DNA of 39,493 nt. Source: Enterocloster hominis (ex Liu et al. 2021). Its GTDB lineage: Bacteria > Bacillota > Clostridia > Lachnospirales > Lachnospiraceae. Position numbers and translations under genes: made by a program. Location: NCBI GenBank assembly GCA_014385265.1, contig JACRTJ010000023.1:1-39493 (forward strand). Reading direction: 5' to 3'. The notes beneath the pieces are model-generated. The model searched no databases. It was not told the DNA's origin and was given only the letters and a program-made list of their open reading frames with translations. How positions within the stretch are numbered: the stretch's first letter is position 1; each line of letters opens with the position of its first letter. Positions 8,152 to 16,863 of the stretch are shown here, piece by piece.

Positions 8152-8172
8152 AAAGCCCTCCTCACCGGTTTC

Positions 8173-9177
8173 CTAGCGGATGCGTTCCGGGAAGCCCACT
8201 TTTTTCTGGACCTTTCTAAGGGTCTTATTGGAGAAATAGGACGCCTTCTCCGCATTTTCCTTGATCACCTTATCCAGATATTCTTTGTTCTTGCTAAGGT
8301 CTGCAAACCGGTCCTGGAGCGGCTTTAATACGCCGACCACAGCCTCGCCCACGGCCATTTTGAAATCACCGTAGCCCTTTCCATCGAATTCCCTCTCTAC
8401 CTCTGCCGGTGTCTTTCCGGTACATGCGCAGTAGATATCGATCAGGTTCTTAACGCCCGGCTGCTCGTCTCGGTACAGGATGATACCCTCGGAATCCGTC
8501 ACAGCTCTCTTGCACTTGCGGATAATGGTATCTGGATCGTCCATGAGATAAATGCTGCCATTGGGGTTTTCATCGGACTTGGACATCTTTTTCGCCGGAT
8601 CCTGTAAGCTCATGATCTTTGCTCCGGCCTTTCCGATATAGGCCTCCGGAACCGTGAACACATCTCCGTAGATATTATTGAAGCGGATGGCAATGTCCCT
8701 GGTGAGCTCTAAGTGCTGCATCTGGTCGATACCCACCGGCACCACGTCCGCCTGGTACAGCAGGATATCTGCGGCCATGAGTACCGGGTACGTGAACAGG
8801 CCCGCGTTGATATTGTCGGCATGCTTGGCAGCCTTGTCCTTAAACTGGGTCATCCGGTTCAGCTCGCCCATATAGGTAAAGCAGTTTAAGATCCAGGCCA
8901 GCTCCGCATGTCCCGATACATGGGACTGGTAATAAATGCAGTTTTTCTCCGGGTCAAGTCCGGCGGCAATATAAAGAGTCAGAAGTGTTCTTGCGCGCTT
9001 TCTAAGCTCTGCCGGGTCCTGACGGACAGTAATAGAATGCATATCCACGACGCTGAAAAAGGTCTGGTAATCATCGGAAATCGTCACCCAGTTCTTTAAA
9101 GCCCCCAGATAGTTCCCGAGAGTCAGGTTACCGGTTGCCTGCATTCCGCTGAATAAAGTTTTCTTTCCGTCTAACAT
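8173..9177 (-). CDS. trpS: Tryptophanyl-tRNA synthetase
   Basis: 334 residues, normal for bacterial TrpRS. It charges tRNA-Trp. The class I signature appears as GNLTLGNYLGAL (the TxGN form of HIGH) near the N-terminus and KKMSKSDENPNGSI near residue 195. Conserved GIDQMQHLELTRDIA lies between them. The start at 9177 is preceded by GGAGACGG. A promoter lies about 110 bases upstream, and the short leader contains no T-box. Confidence 0.97.
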   Translation of the reverse strand: MLDGKKTLFSGMQATGNLTLGNYLGALKNWVTISDDYQTFFSVVDMHSITVRQDPAELRKRARTLLTLYIAAGLDPEKNCIYYQSHVSGHAELAWILNCFTYMGELNRMTQFKDKAAKHADNINAGLFTYPVLMAADILLYQADVVPVGIDQMQHLELTRDIAIRFNNIYGDVFTVPEAYIGKAGAKIMSLQDPAKKMSKSDENPNGSIYLMDDPDTIIRKCKRAVTDSEGIILYRDEQPGVKNLIDIYCACTGKTPAEVEREFDGKGYGDFKMAVGEAVVGVLKPLQDRFADLSKNKEYLDKVIKENAEKASYFSNKTLRKVQKKVGFPERIR

Positions 9178-9288
9178 TGTTCCGTCTCCTTAAATTTCCT
9201 TTTCATTCTCCAGGGGCCGCCGCAAAGGAGGAGGATAAAAACCCGCCCATTCGCAGCAGCCCCCTGTATTTTCAAACAATTCTTTTAT

Positions 9289-9317
9289 ATTATAATACAC
9301 TTTCCGTCCATTGTCCA
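9289..9317 (-). promoter_or_regulatory. Promoter of trpS
   Basis: On the minus strand -35 TGGACA (9317-9312), 17-base spacer, -10 TATAAT (9294-9289). It diverges from the luxS promoter, and the two -35 boxes are only about 24 bases apart. Confidence 0.75.
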
Positions 9318-9341
9318 CTCTTCATTGCAGTGGATCAGGGC

Positions 9342-9370
9342 TTGTATCCTTCCCGCTTTGCCGTTATAAT
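9342..9370 (+). promoter_or_regulatory. Promoter of luxS
   Basis: -35 TTGTAT (9342-9347), 17-base spacer, -10 TATAAT (9365-9370). The luxS ATG is 39 bases further on, with AAGGAAAGGAA before it. Confidence 0.75.
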
Positions 9371-9408
9371 GGAAGCAGAACTGTTTACAGAAAGGAAAGG
9401 AACCATCT

Positions 9409-9888
9409 ATGGACAAGATCGCAAGCTTCACTGTCAATCATCTGAAACTCCTGCCCGGCGTCTATGTATCCAGACGGGATACCGCGGGAGACGCCCGGAT
9501 CACCACCTTCGACATCCGTATGACCCGCCCCAACCATGAGCCTGTCATGAATACTGCGGAGATCCACACCATTGAACACCTGGGCGCCACGTTTCTGAGG
9601 AACCACAAGGTTTACAAGGACCGTGTCCTTTATTTCGGCCCCATGGGCTGCCGCACCGGCTTTTACCTTCTGCTGGCCGGAGACTATGAATCCGCAGATA
9701 TCGTTCCTCTCCTTCAGGAAATGTTTTCCTATATCCGGGACTTTGAAGGGGAGATCCCCGGCGCAGCTGCCAGGGACTGCGGCAATTACCTGGATATGAA
9801 CCTTCCCATGGCCAGGTATCTGGCCCGGAAATTCTGCGACGAGGTGCTGGAGGATATCCAGGAAGACCGCCTCATCTATCCCGAATAA
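9409..9888 (+). CDS. luxS: S-ribosylhomocysteine lyase
   Basis: 159 residues, full length. The enzyme splits S-ribosylhomocysteine into homocysteine and DPD, the precursor of autoinducer 2, in the activated methyl cycle. Metal ligands are H53 and H57 in HTIEHLGATFLRN and C124 in DCGNY; the catalytic cysteine is C81 in GCRTGFY. It is a single-gene unit with its own promoter and a strong terminator. The methylthioadenosine/SAH nucleosidase (pfs) that normally supplies the substrate is not in the window. Confidence 0.97.
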   Translation: MDKIASFTVNHLKLLPGVYVSRRDTAGDARITTFDIRMTRPNHEPVMNTAEIHTIEHLGATFLRNHKVYKDRVLYFGPMGCRTGFYLLLAGDYESADIVPLLQEMFSYIRDFEGEIPGAAARDCGNYLDMNLPMARYLARKFCDEVLEDIQEDRLIYPE

Positions 9889-9897
9889 GCCGTATCT

Positions 9898-9967
9898 GGC
9901 CGGGGTGCTGCAAAGCAGGCTGAGAACTGTTCAAAGCCGTCCTTTCAGCGCCCCGGCCGTTTTTTTC
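9898..9967 (+). terminator. Terminator of luxS
   Basis: GGCCGGGG (9898-9905) pairs with CCCCGGCC (9951-9958), with adjoining GCTG/CAGC-type pairing inside, followed by GTTTTTTT. A second GC hairpin (TCCGGGGG 9988-9995 with CCCCCGGA 10003-10010) lies between this and the convergent GH13 gene and lacks a T run in either direction. Confidence 0.85.
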
Positions 9968-10029
9968 TGCCTGGCAGCTCCATTGGCTCCGGGGGCGGAC
10001 CTCCCCCGGAACCGCCGGGCCTTTTCAGG

Positions 10030-12042
10030 CTAAACCGCTGACGGATCGGCAGACGCCTTTACGGACTGGACCGCGGACGGATCGGCAGATGCCTTTGCCT
10101 CAGGTCCAGCCGCCGGCGTGGGCAGCTCCCTGCTGCTTTCCTCCTCCAGAACTCCGTTTCCTGGCTGTCCGCATAAGACCACGATGCTCCGCGGCGTCAT
10201 GGCGATCTGGGACTGGTCCTTCAGCTCCGGCGCCGCAGTCTCTCCGTACACGCCCTTTTCCGGGCCCTTTGACGTATCGTAAAGCACATGCCAGGTCTGG
10301 CCCTTGGGAAGGTGGGGAAGGCCGAATACATGGGGCTCCCAGTGCATGTTATAAAGTACATACATGGTATCGTCCTGGCTTCCGTCCTCCTTCGTCCCAT
10401 ATTCCCCCCAGTAAAGGATCCCCAACTGGCGGCGGAAATTCTCAAACTCCGGCCGCCATACGTATTCGCCGTGGTAGGAAACATCCGGGCGTCCGCAGGA
10501 TCTGTAATCCATGATCCGGGGCTCCCTCTCCATATGGAATACACCATGTTTTTTCCGGAAAGCAATGAGCCCCTTTACAAATTCAAAGATGTCCCGGTTG
10601 GTCTCCAGAAGCCTCCAGTCCAGCCAGGAGATCCGGTTATCCTGGCAGTACGCGTTATTATTTCCCTCCTGGGAATTCCCAAATTCGTCGCCCGCCAGCA
10701 GAAGCGGCGTTCCCTGGCTTAAAAACAGCAGGAGGAACCCATTGCAGAGCTGCTGCCTTCTCAGGTCCCGGATCCTTTTTTTCCTGGTGGGGCCCTCCTC
10801 GCCGCAGTTCCAGGAATAATTGTGATCCGTGCCGTCCCGGTTGTCCTCATGGTTGTCCTCGTTGTGCTTCCGGTCATAGGAGACCATGTCCATCATGGTC
10901 ATGCCGTTGGTATTGGCCATATAATTGATGACGCCGTATTCTGCCGGATTCCTTCTGGAATGGAATGCCAGGCTGTTTAACATCCCCTCGTCGCCCTTCA
11001 GAAGCCGCCGCATGTCCTCCTCAAACCGGCCGTTGTATTCCGCCAGGTGCTTGTCCCGCAGCGTCACCTTCCCGTCTCCCGGCATGGGATAGCCTGTTTT
11101 GGGCCTCCTTTCCAGGGCCTCCTCCCAGCTGTCTGCAAACAGCTTGGTGCACCGTAAGAACGGATCCCCGGCAATGGCCTCCCTGGGGGCAAAGCCCGTC
11201 AGCCGGAAGCCGTCCACATGGTACTCCTGGAGCCAGTAACGGAGGACGTGGAGCACATCGCCGGGAGACTCCTTACCTGTGAAATAAAACTCCAGGATAC
11301 ACTCCATATTTTCCCGGTGGAGCGCCTTCACAAGCTCCTTGAATTCTCTCTCAGGCTCGGTCTCCCCGGATCCATAGGAGGTCTTCAGTGCATAAAGGAA
11401 CGATGGGCCGTATCCCCAGTAGTTGATCCGCCCCGTGGCCTCCGGCTTCTGTCCCGGGAGCCCGGCCGCAGGCTCTGTGACCATGACCTCGTCAAACTCC
11501 GTCACTGGAAGAAGCTCCACTGCCGTTACGCCCAGTTCCTTTAAATACGGGATCTTTTCCCGGATCCCACCGAAGGTTCCCCGGTCTTTCACACCGGAGG
11601 TTCTATGCTTTGTGAATCCCCGCACATGGAGCCGGTAGATGATGCTGTCAGAATATGGGATCTCCGGCCTCACATCATCCTCCCAGTCAAATTCCCCGGT
11701 CAGAAGCCTGGCCCGCACCGGCTTCCCGGCCCGGGAGAGGTCTCCCCATTTTTCCCGGCCTGTGACCATCCTGGCACAGGGGTCCGGCATCCACTGGCCG
11801 TCGCACTGGAAGCCATATTCCATATTTTCAAGATCATATCCCCTTAAGGTCATGGACCAGACGTCTCCGACCCGGTCCCTTTCCTGGAAATCAATGACTT
11901 CCGCCGCCTTTTTTTCTCCTCTCCGGAATAAAAGGAGACTTACCTTTTTCCCCTCAGCCTGTACGAGGATCTCTGCCCCTTCTTCTGTCGGCGTTACTCC
12001 CAATGGATAGAGGAGCTCATGTCTGTTCTTTCGTCCCGTCAT
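10030..12042 (-). CDS. GH13 glycogen-debranching-like protein lacking catalytic residues
   Basis: 670 residues with the layout of isoamylase / GlgX-type debranching enzymes: an N-terminal CBM48-like domain (about 1-120), a TIM barrel from SIIYRLHVRGFTKH (133 onward), and a C-terminal beta domain. The barrel frame is intact, but the conserved sites are replaced. The nucleophile Asp of DGFRFD is T282 (DGFRLT). The acid/base Glu of AEPW is D304 (ADSW). The HD of AHDGFT is T378-N379 (NTNGMT). The Asn-His of DVVYNHT is T255-G256. It is therefore probably not a hydrolase and may bind glycogen or regulate. The last residues repeat the 12-residue unit KASADPSAVQSV. It lies 34 bases after uup on the same strand. 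The frame is unbroken, arguing against a pseudogene. Confidence 0.85.
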   Translation of the reverse strand: MTGRKNRHELLYPLGVTPTEEGAEILVQAEGKKVSLLLFRRGEKKAAEVIDFQERDRVGDVWSMTLRGYDLENMEYGFQCDGQWMPDPCARMVTGREKWGDLSRAGKPVRARLLTGEFDWEDDVRPEIPYSDSIIYRLHVRGFTKHRTSGVKDRGTFGGIREKIPYLKELGVTAVELLPVTEFDEVMVTEPAAGLPGQKPEATGRINYWGYGPSFLYALKTSYGSGETEPEREFKELVKALHRENMECILEFYFTGKESPGDVLHVLRYWLQEYHVDGFRLTGFAPREAIAGDPFLRCTKLFADSWEEALERRPKTGYPMPGDGKVTLRDKHLAEYNGRFEEDMRRLLKGDEGMLNSLAFHSRRNPAEYGVINYMANTNGMTMMDMVSYDRKHNEDNHEDNRDGTDHNYSWNCGEEGPTRKKRIRDLRRQQLCNGFLLLFLSQGTPLLLAGDEFGNSQEGNNNAYCQDNRISWLDWRLLETNRDIFEFVKGLIAFRKKHGVFHMEREPRIMDYRSCGRPDVSYHGEYVWRPEFENFRRQLGILYWGEYGTKEDGSQDDTMYVLYNMHWEPHVFGLPHLPKGQTWHVLYDTSKGPEKGVYGETAAPELKDQSQIAMTPRSIVVLCGQPGNGVLEEESSRELPTPAAGPEAKASADPSAVQSVKASADPSAV

Positions 12043-12076
12043 ATCCCGTCCTCCGTTCTATTCTACGTCTGTAAGC

Positions 12077-13894
12077 CTACCCCTGCTGCTCTGCGATCTT
12101 CGCCGCCAGCTCTTCCAGATACATCCACCGGTCCATCTTTTCTTCCAGCTCTTTCTCTGCCTTTTCCTTTTCCTCCATAAGCTGGTTCAGCTTTACAAAA
12201 TCCCGGGCCGATGCCTGGATCTCTTCTTCGAGCCCTGCGATCCTCTCCTCCAGAGCCGCCATATCTGCCTCGATGGTCTCGTAATCTTTCTGTTCTTTAT
12301 AGGTAAATTTCAGCTTCTGCGGCCCGCGGGTCCTCTGCCCCTTTTCCTTTGGAGGGGCCGCAGGCTTCACGTCCGCCCGGCTCTCCTCTTCCGCTTCAGC
12401 CTCCGCGGCCTTACGGGCTGCATAATCCGTAAACCCGCCTTCATACTGGCGGAGAACGCCGTCTCCCTCAAAAGCAAAGATCCGCCGTACCACCCGGTCC
12501 AGGAAATACCGGTCATGGGATACGGTGATGACGATACCCTGGAAGCTGTCCAGGTAATCCTCCAGGATCATCAGCGTTTTAATGTCCAGATCGTTGGTAG
12601 GCTCGTCCAGGATCAGCACATTGGGCGCGCTCATGAGGATCTTTAACAGATACAGCCGCCGCCGCTCACCGCCGGACAGCTTCTGGATCACCGTATACTG
12701 CACCGACGGCGGGAATAAAAACCGCTCCAGCATCTGGGAGGCGCTGATGCTCCCGTCCTTTGTCTGGACGTACTCCGCCACGTTCCGTATATAGTCGATG
12801 ACCTTAAGGCTGGTATCCATGTCCTCATTTTCCTGGGAAAAATATCCGATCTTCACCGTCTGTCCGATCTCCACCGTACCGGAATCCGGCTTTTCCCATC
12901 CGGCGATGATCTTCATCAGCGTGGACTTCCCGCTGCCGTTGGGGCCGATATATCCGATCCTGTCATTTTTCAGAAAAAAATACGTATAGTCCTTTATGAG
13001 CACCTTGTCCCCGTAGGCCTTGCAGATCCCCGACAGCTCCACGGTCGTCCTTCCCAGGCGGCTGGAAATGGATTCCATTTCCACAGCCTGCTCCTTTTCC
13101 GGCCCTTTGGCATCCCGGAGCGCCTCATACCTCTGGATCCGCCCCTTCTGCTTGGTAGATCTGGCCCGGGCTCCCCGCTTCATCCACTCCAGCTCCACCC
13201 GGAGGATGGACTGGCGTTTCCGCTCCGACGCCTGTTCCATATCCATACGCCCGGCCTTCAGCTCCAGGAATCCCTCGTAGTTGGCCTGGTAGCTGTACAG
13301 CTTCCCGTTATCCAGCTCCACGATGCGGTTGGTGACGCTGTCCAGAAAATACCGGTCATGGGTGATCATAAGCAGCGCGCCCTTAAACCGCTTTAAATAC
13401 TCCTCCAGCCAGTCTGCCATGGCGCTGTCCAGGTGGTTGGTGGGCTCGTCCAGGATCAGCAGGTCCGTGGGCGATAAAAGGACTGACGCCAGGGCCGCAC
13501 GCTTTTTCTGGCCGCCGGATAACTGTCCGATCTGCTGGTCATGTTCCGGGATCCCCAGCCGGTTCAGCATGGCCTTTGCCTGGCTTTCCAGGTCCCAGAT
13601 CTGGTCATGATACCGGCTCCGGTTTTCCCTGAGGACGCTTTCCAGGACCGTTTCTCCCTCCTCAAACACCGGATTCTGGGGAAGATAGCGGATATCCAGG
13701 TTCCTCCCGCGGACAACGGTCCCCGTATCCGGCTCCTCCAGGCCTGCCACCAGCTTTAAAAGCGTGGATTTTCCGGTGCCGTTGACGCCGATCAGGCCGA
13801 TCTTATCCCCTTCGTTGATGGAAAAATCCGTGTCATTGAGGATCAGCCGTTCTGTATATGATTTGGTCAGATGCTCTGCCGTTACAAGATTCAT
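12077..13894 (-). CDS. uup: ABC-F ATPase, Uup type
   Basis: 605 residues with two ABC cassettes and no membrane segments. NBD1 has Walker A GVNGTGKST, signature LSGGQKKRAAL and Walker B LLILDEPTNHLD. NBD2 has GPNGSGKST, LSGGERRRLYL and VLILDEPTNDLD. A linker rich in Arg/Lys (KRGARARSTKQKGR) joins them. The C-terminal part, from about residue 500, is a charged segment then a coiled coil (DMAALEERIAGLEEEI), which is the Uup DNA/ribosome-binding tail. Family members act on ribosomes or at branched DNA; E. coli Uup affects transposon precise excision. It starts 19 bases after the exonuclease III gene. Confidence 0.9.
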   Translation of the reverse strand: MNLVTAEHLTKSYTERLILNDTDFSINEGDKIGLIGVNGTGKSTLLKLVAGLEEPDTGTVVRGRNLDIRYLPQNPVFEEGETVLESVLRENRSRYHDQIWDLESQAKAMLNRLGIPEHDQQIGQLSGGQKKRAALASVLLSPTDLLILDEPTNHLDSAMADWLEEYLKRFKGALLMITHDRYFLDSVTNRIVELDNGKLYSYQANYEGFLELKAGRMDMEQASERKRQSILRVELEWMKRGARARSTKQKGRIQRYEALRDAKGPEKEQAVEMESISSRLGRTTVELSGICKAYGDKVLIKDYTYFFLKNDRIGYIGPNGSGKSTLMKIIAGWEKPDSGTVEIGQTVKIGYFSQENEDMDTSLKVIDYIRNVAEYVQTKDGSISASQMLERFLFPPSVQYTVIQKLSGGERRRLYLLKILMSAPNVLILDEPTNDLDIKTLMILEDYLDSFQGIVITVSHDRYFLDRVVRRIFAFEGDGVLRQYEGGFTDYAARKAAEAEAEEESRADVKPAAPPKEKGQRTRGPQKLKFTYKEQKDYETIEADMAALEERIAGLEEEIQASARDFVKLNQLMEEKEKAEKELEEKMDRWMYLEELAAKIAEQQG

Positions 13895-13913
13895 GATTCG
13901 TATACCCTTTCCT

Positions 13914-14672
13914 TTAGTCCCCGATCACCACTTCCACCGGACAGTGATCGCTTCCCAGAACGTCCGTGTGGATGGCCGCGCTCACCAGCCGGTCCTTCAG
14001 GCTGTCCGATACGCAGAAATAGTCGATGCGCCACCCGGCGTTCTTCTGGCGGGCAGAAAACCGGTAGGACCACCAGGAGTAAACGCCCTCCAGATCCGGG
14101 TTAAAGTATCTCCAGGTGTCGATGAAGCCCGCATCCAGGAGTCTTGTGAATTTTTCTCTTTCCTCGTCCGTAAAGCCCGCGTTCTTCCGGTTAGTCTTCG
14201 GATTCTTCAGATCGATCTCCTTATGGGCGACGTTTAAGTCCCCGCAGAAGACCACCGGCTTTTTCTCCTCCAGCTTTTTCAGATAGGAAAGGAACGCGTC
14301 CTCCCACTCCATCCGGTAATCCAGACGCTTTAAGCCGTCCTGGGAGTTGGGCGTGTAGCAGGTGACCACATAGTAATCGTCAAATTCTGCGGTGATGACG
14401 CGCCCCTCCTTATCGTGCTCCGGGATCCCCAGGCCGTAGGAAACGGAGACCGGCTCCTCCTTTGTGAACATGGCCGTGCCGGAGTATCCCTTTTTCTCTG
14501 CATAATTCCAATACTGGCGGTAGCCTGGAAGGTCCAGTTCAATCTGTCCCTCCTGGAGCTTGCTTTCCTGGATGCAGAAAATGTCCGCATCCGATTCCTT
14601 TACATATTCTAAAAATCCCTTGCCCACGCATGCCCGGAGGCCGTTGACATTCCAGGAAATCATTTTTCTCAT
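13914..14672 (-). CDS. xth: Exodeoxyribonuclease III / AP endonuclease
   Basis: 252 residues from the ATG at 14672, chosen because GAGGAG lies a few bases upstream and the family N-terminus [14 protein letters not shown] starts there; an in-frame ATG at 14696 lacks a site. It repairs abasic sites and 3' blocks. Motifs seen are [21 protein letters not shown] (metal-binding Glu), [16 protein letters not shown] and the terminal GSDHCPVEV with the catalytic Asp-His. It heads a likely three-gene unit with uup and the GH13-like gene; joining repair genes to a glycogen-type protein is unexpected and may be only positional. Confidence 0.95.
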   Translation of the reverse strand: MRKMISWNVNGLRACVGKGFLEYVKESDADIFCIQESKLQEGQIELDLPGYRQYWNYAEKKGYSGTAMFTKEEPVSVSYGLGIPEHDKEGRVITAEFDDYYVVTCYTPNSQDGLKRLDYRMEWEDAFLSYLKKLEEKKPVVFCGDLNVAHKEIDLKNPKTNRKNAGFTDEEREKFTRLLDAGFIDTWRYFNPDLEGVYSWWSYRFSARQKNAGWRIDYFCVSDSLKDRLVSAAIHTDVLGSDHCPVEVVIGD

Positions 14673-14696
14673 GAAGTTTCTCCTCGTATATCTCAT

Positions 14697-14975
14697 ATGC
14701 TAAAATCAGCAGCCACCTTTGGGGCCCTCTGCTTAACTCAGTTTTTCACAGCACCAGTATATCATCTTTCATGGCAATTTAAAAGAAATTTTCCATATAC
14801 AAAAGTCTGAATCAGGGCTTCTTAAATTAACAGATAATATATTTAAATTATTTTAAAATTTATTATTACATATTTATTATATTGTATTTTGCATTTTTGT
14901 TTTTAAATCTTTTTCTATCTCTATTTTTTATTTATTTTCTTAATCTTTTCTTAATTTCTGCATTCACCTATACTT
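14697..14975. other. AT-rich divergent intergenic region
   Basis: About 280 bases between exonuclease III and the secreted repeat protein, very AT-rich from 14780 on. It contains the exonuclease promoter and, near its right end, the promoter of the secreted protein. No gene, RNA gene or clear hairpin was seen in the rest. Confidence 0.6.
14756..14784 (-). promoter_or_regulatory. Extended -10 promoter of exonuclease III
   Basis: On the minus strand -10 TATACT (14761-14756) is preceded by TGA, an extended -10. The -35 at 17 bases (TTTTAA, 14784-14779) is poor. Confidence 0.45.
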
Positions 14976-15004
14976 CCGATAATTTCTCTTATAGGAAGTA
15001 TAAT
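14969..15004 (+). promoter_or_regulatory. Promoter and 9-bp inverted repeat of the secreted repeat protein gene
   Basis: -10 TATAAT (14999-15004) lies 17 bases from a weak -35 CCGATA (14976-14981). The promoter is enclosed by a perfect inverted repeat, TATACTTCC (14969-14977) and GGAAGTATA (14994-15002), spaced 16 bases. Copy A lacks the left arm. The arms overlap both promoter boxes, so a bound dimer would block transcription; no known operator was recognised. Confidence 0.6.
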
Positions 15005-15096
15005 GCCTTTCGTGATGCAATTAGGAATTTCAAAAAAGTTTCAAAAAGAAAAAAAGGAGAGTGCATTAATTATGAGAAAGCAGACTAAAATTGCTG
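14978..15096 (+). repeat. Inverted repeat copy B (promoter, leader and first codons)
   Basis: The gap-free, 95% identical partner of 119-1. It spans the promoter spacer, the -10 box, the 5' leader, the ribosome-binding site and the first 25 bases of the coding sequence. The identity of the leader exceeds what is needed for a ribosome-binding site. Confidence 0.9.
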
Positions 15097-16781
15097 CAGT
15101 CGTATCCGCAGCAGCTCTGTTAGCATTAGGCGCTTCCATCACATCCTTCGCAGCTGCAAAGGGCACCTGGATGATGGTAGATGGCGAGTGGTACTGCTAC
15201 GACGCCAACGGCGATGTATATGAGAACACCTTCTGCTCCAGCAATGGTAAGGAATATTATGTAGGCGATGACGGAATGCTCGTTCGTTCCAGCTGGGTAG
15301 AATACGACGGAGATTACTATTTCGTAAACTCCAGCGGTACAAAAATCATCAATGATTGGAGATTAACAACTCCGTATGAGGACGAGGATGCAGATGAGGA
15401 GTGGTTCTACTTCCAGTCCACAGGTAAGAGAGCAGACAACAAGAAGATCCTTTACAAGGGAAGCACATTCTTCTTCGATGCTGACGGTCAGATGCTGACT
15501 GGCTGGGTAACAGCTGACGGCAACGATGTTGTAAACGAAGAAAACGGCATCAATACAAGCTATACCTTTTACTGCGATGAGACAGGTGCCCGTGTAGAAT
15601 CTGCTTGGGTATACACCACAGAGCCAGCTACTGCTGACGATGACGCAGATGCAGATGAATACTGGTACTATTTAAAATCCACAGGCAAGGTTGCTACCGG
15701 AAGGCAGACCAATGTCGGAGGTCAGGCGTTTATTTTAGGAAACCAGAGCGACAATCTTGGTCAGATGCTGACTGGCTGGGTTGGCGGAATCTATGATGAA
15801 ACAAATAAGTCTTATTCCTATGCGGAAATCGATGAAGAAGGAAGCCAGACCAAACTGGGGGATGTAGACGTAGCCTACTACTGTTTATATGACGAAGAAA
15901 TGGCTGACGGTCATGTCCAGGAGGATAAATGGTTCAAAACCTGGAGACCGGAAGACGCTTATGATGAAGACGAGGATGACGACAAATTCTGGTATTGGCT
16001 CGACAGCGATGGTAAGGCGTATGTACCGGCTCAGGATGACGACTACAGTGATCTTGTTGGCTACGGCTATAAGTACAGCTTAGGCGATGGCGCTCTGGAA
16101 ATCGGTAACGATGGAGAAGCTATCAGCATCGCTAAAAAGAAGATCAACTCCAAGGATTACTTCTTTAACAAGGACGGAGAAATGATCTCCAATTTTGTTC
16201 ATATTGTGGAATCCGCTGTAGACGCAAAGGGCAATGATAAAATCACCCTTGGTATGTATTATTTTGGTGGCTCTGATGATGGTTCCATGAAGACAGGATC
16301 CCAGTCTGTTAAGGATGACAACGACGATACCTTCAAATTCTACTTCGGAACAAAAGATAACGCCACAACCGGAGAAGCCAAGGGTGTGGGTATTACCGGT
16401 AATAAGAACAACAAATTATACTTCCAGGGTCATCTTGTTGCGTCTGACGACTATAAATACCAGCCAGTAACTATGGAGATTGAAGGAACAGAGTACACCT
16501 TTATTGTAAACCAGAATGGCTCCATCCAGCATTCCAATGTTGAGTACAAGGAAGACGGCGATGTTCTGATCAACGCTAAAAACGAAAAAGACGACGATGG
16601 TACAGAATATAACGTTGGCTTCGTAACAGACGGATGGGCAAAATATGCCATTGATCCCGAGACTGAAGATAACGTTGAGTTCTATGTTGACTTCCTGGAT
16701 CCGACTTCTGTTATGGCTATCAGCGGAAGCATTGCCCTGACCCCGGATCATCCGACTCTGATGAACGCGATCGCAGAGTAA
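15072..16781 (+). CDS. Secreted cell-wall-binding repeat protein without a catalytic domain
   Basis: 569 residues from the ATG at 15072; an upstream in-frame ATG at 15003 lies inside the -10 box and leader and is rejected. Residues 1 to about 28 are a signal peptide ending in ITSFAAAKG. The remainder consists of degenerate aromatic repeats such as GEWYCYDANGDV, GDYYFVNSSGTK and TFFFDADGQMLTGW, related to choline/glucan-binding repeats, separated by very acidic stretches (EDEDADEE, DDDADADE, DEDEDDD). There is no enzyme domain, membrane anchor or sortase motif. Codon use is more AT-rich and biased than in neighbouring genes, suggesting high expression. It may be a major surface protein held to wall polymer by the repeats; the acidic loops could bind cations. 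Its closest relative here is the truncated gene at 25-1. Confidence 0.85.
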   Translation: MRKQTKIAAVVSAAALLALGASITSFAAAKGTWMMVDGEWYCYDANGDVYENTFCSSNGKEYYVGDDGMLVRSSWVEYDGDYYFVNSSGTKIINDWRLTTPYEDEDADEEWFYFQSTGKRADNKKILYKGSTFFFDADGQMLTGWVTADGNDVVNEENGINTSYTFYCDETGARVESAWVYTTEPATADDDADADEYWYYLKSTGKVATGRQTNVGGQAFILGNQSDNLGQMLTGWVGGIYDETNKSYSYAEIDEEGSQTKLGDVDVAYYCLYDEEMADGHVQEDKWFKTWRPEDAYDEDEDDDKFWYWLDSDGKAYVPAQDDDYSDLVGYGYKYSLGDGALEIGNDGEAISIAKKKINSKDYFFNKDGEMISNFVHIVESAVDAKGNDKITLGMYYFGGSDDGSMKTGSQSVKDDNDDTFKFYFGTKDNATTGEAKGVGITGNKNNKLYFQGHLVASDDYKYQPVTMEIEGTEYTFIVNQNGSIQHSNVEYKEDGDVLINAKNEKDDDGTEYNVGFVTDGWAKYAIDPETEDNVEFYVDFLDPTSVMAISGSIALTPDHPTLMNAIAE

Positions 16782-16819
16782 TTATTCACTTATTATTTAA
16801 GAAATTCTAATTGCAGCTC

Positions 16820-16849
16820 ACGGGCGGGAGTCATCTCCCGTCCGTTTTG
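16820..16849 (+). terminator. Terminator of the secreted repeat protein gene
   Basis: ACGGGCGGGAG (16820-16830) pairs with CTCCCGTCCGT (16835-16845), one G-T pair, followed by TTTT. Confidence 0.8.
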
Positions 16850-16863
16850 CTGTCCCCAAACCC

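Noticed and set aside
9178..9288. T-box riboswitch upstream of trpS
   Set aside because: The leader is only about 110 bases and has neither the conserved T-box sequence nor an antiterminator.
15003..15071. Longer start for the secreted repeat protein
   Set aside because: The upstream ATG overlaps the -10 box, and translation would place a basic extension before the signal peptide. The ATG at 15072 has GGAG and a perfect match in the paralogue.
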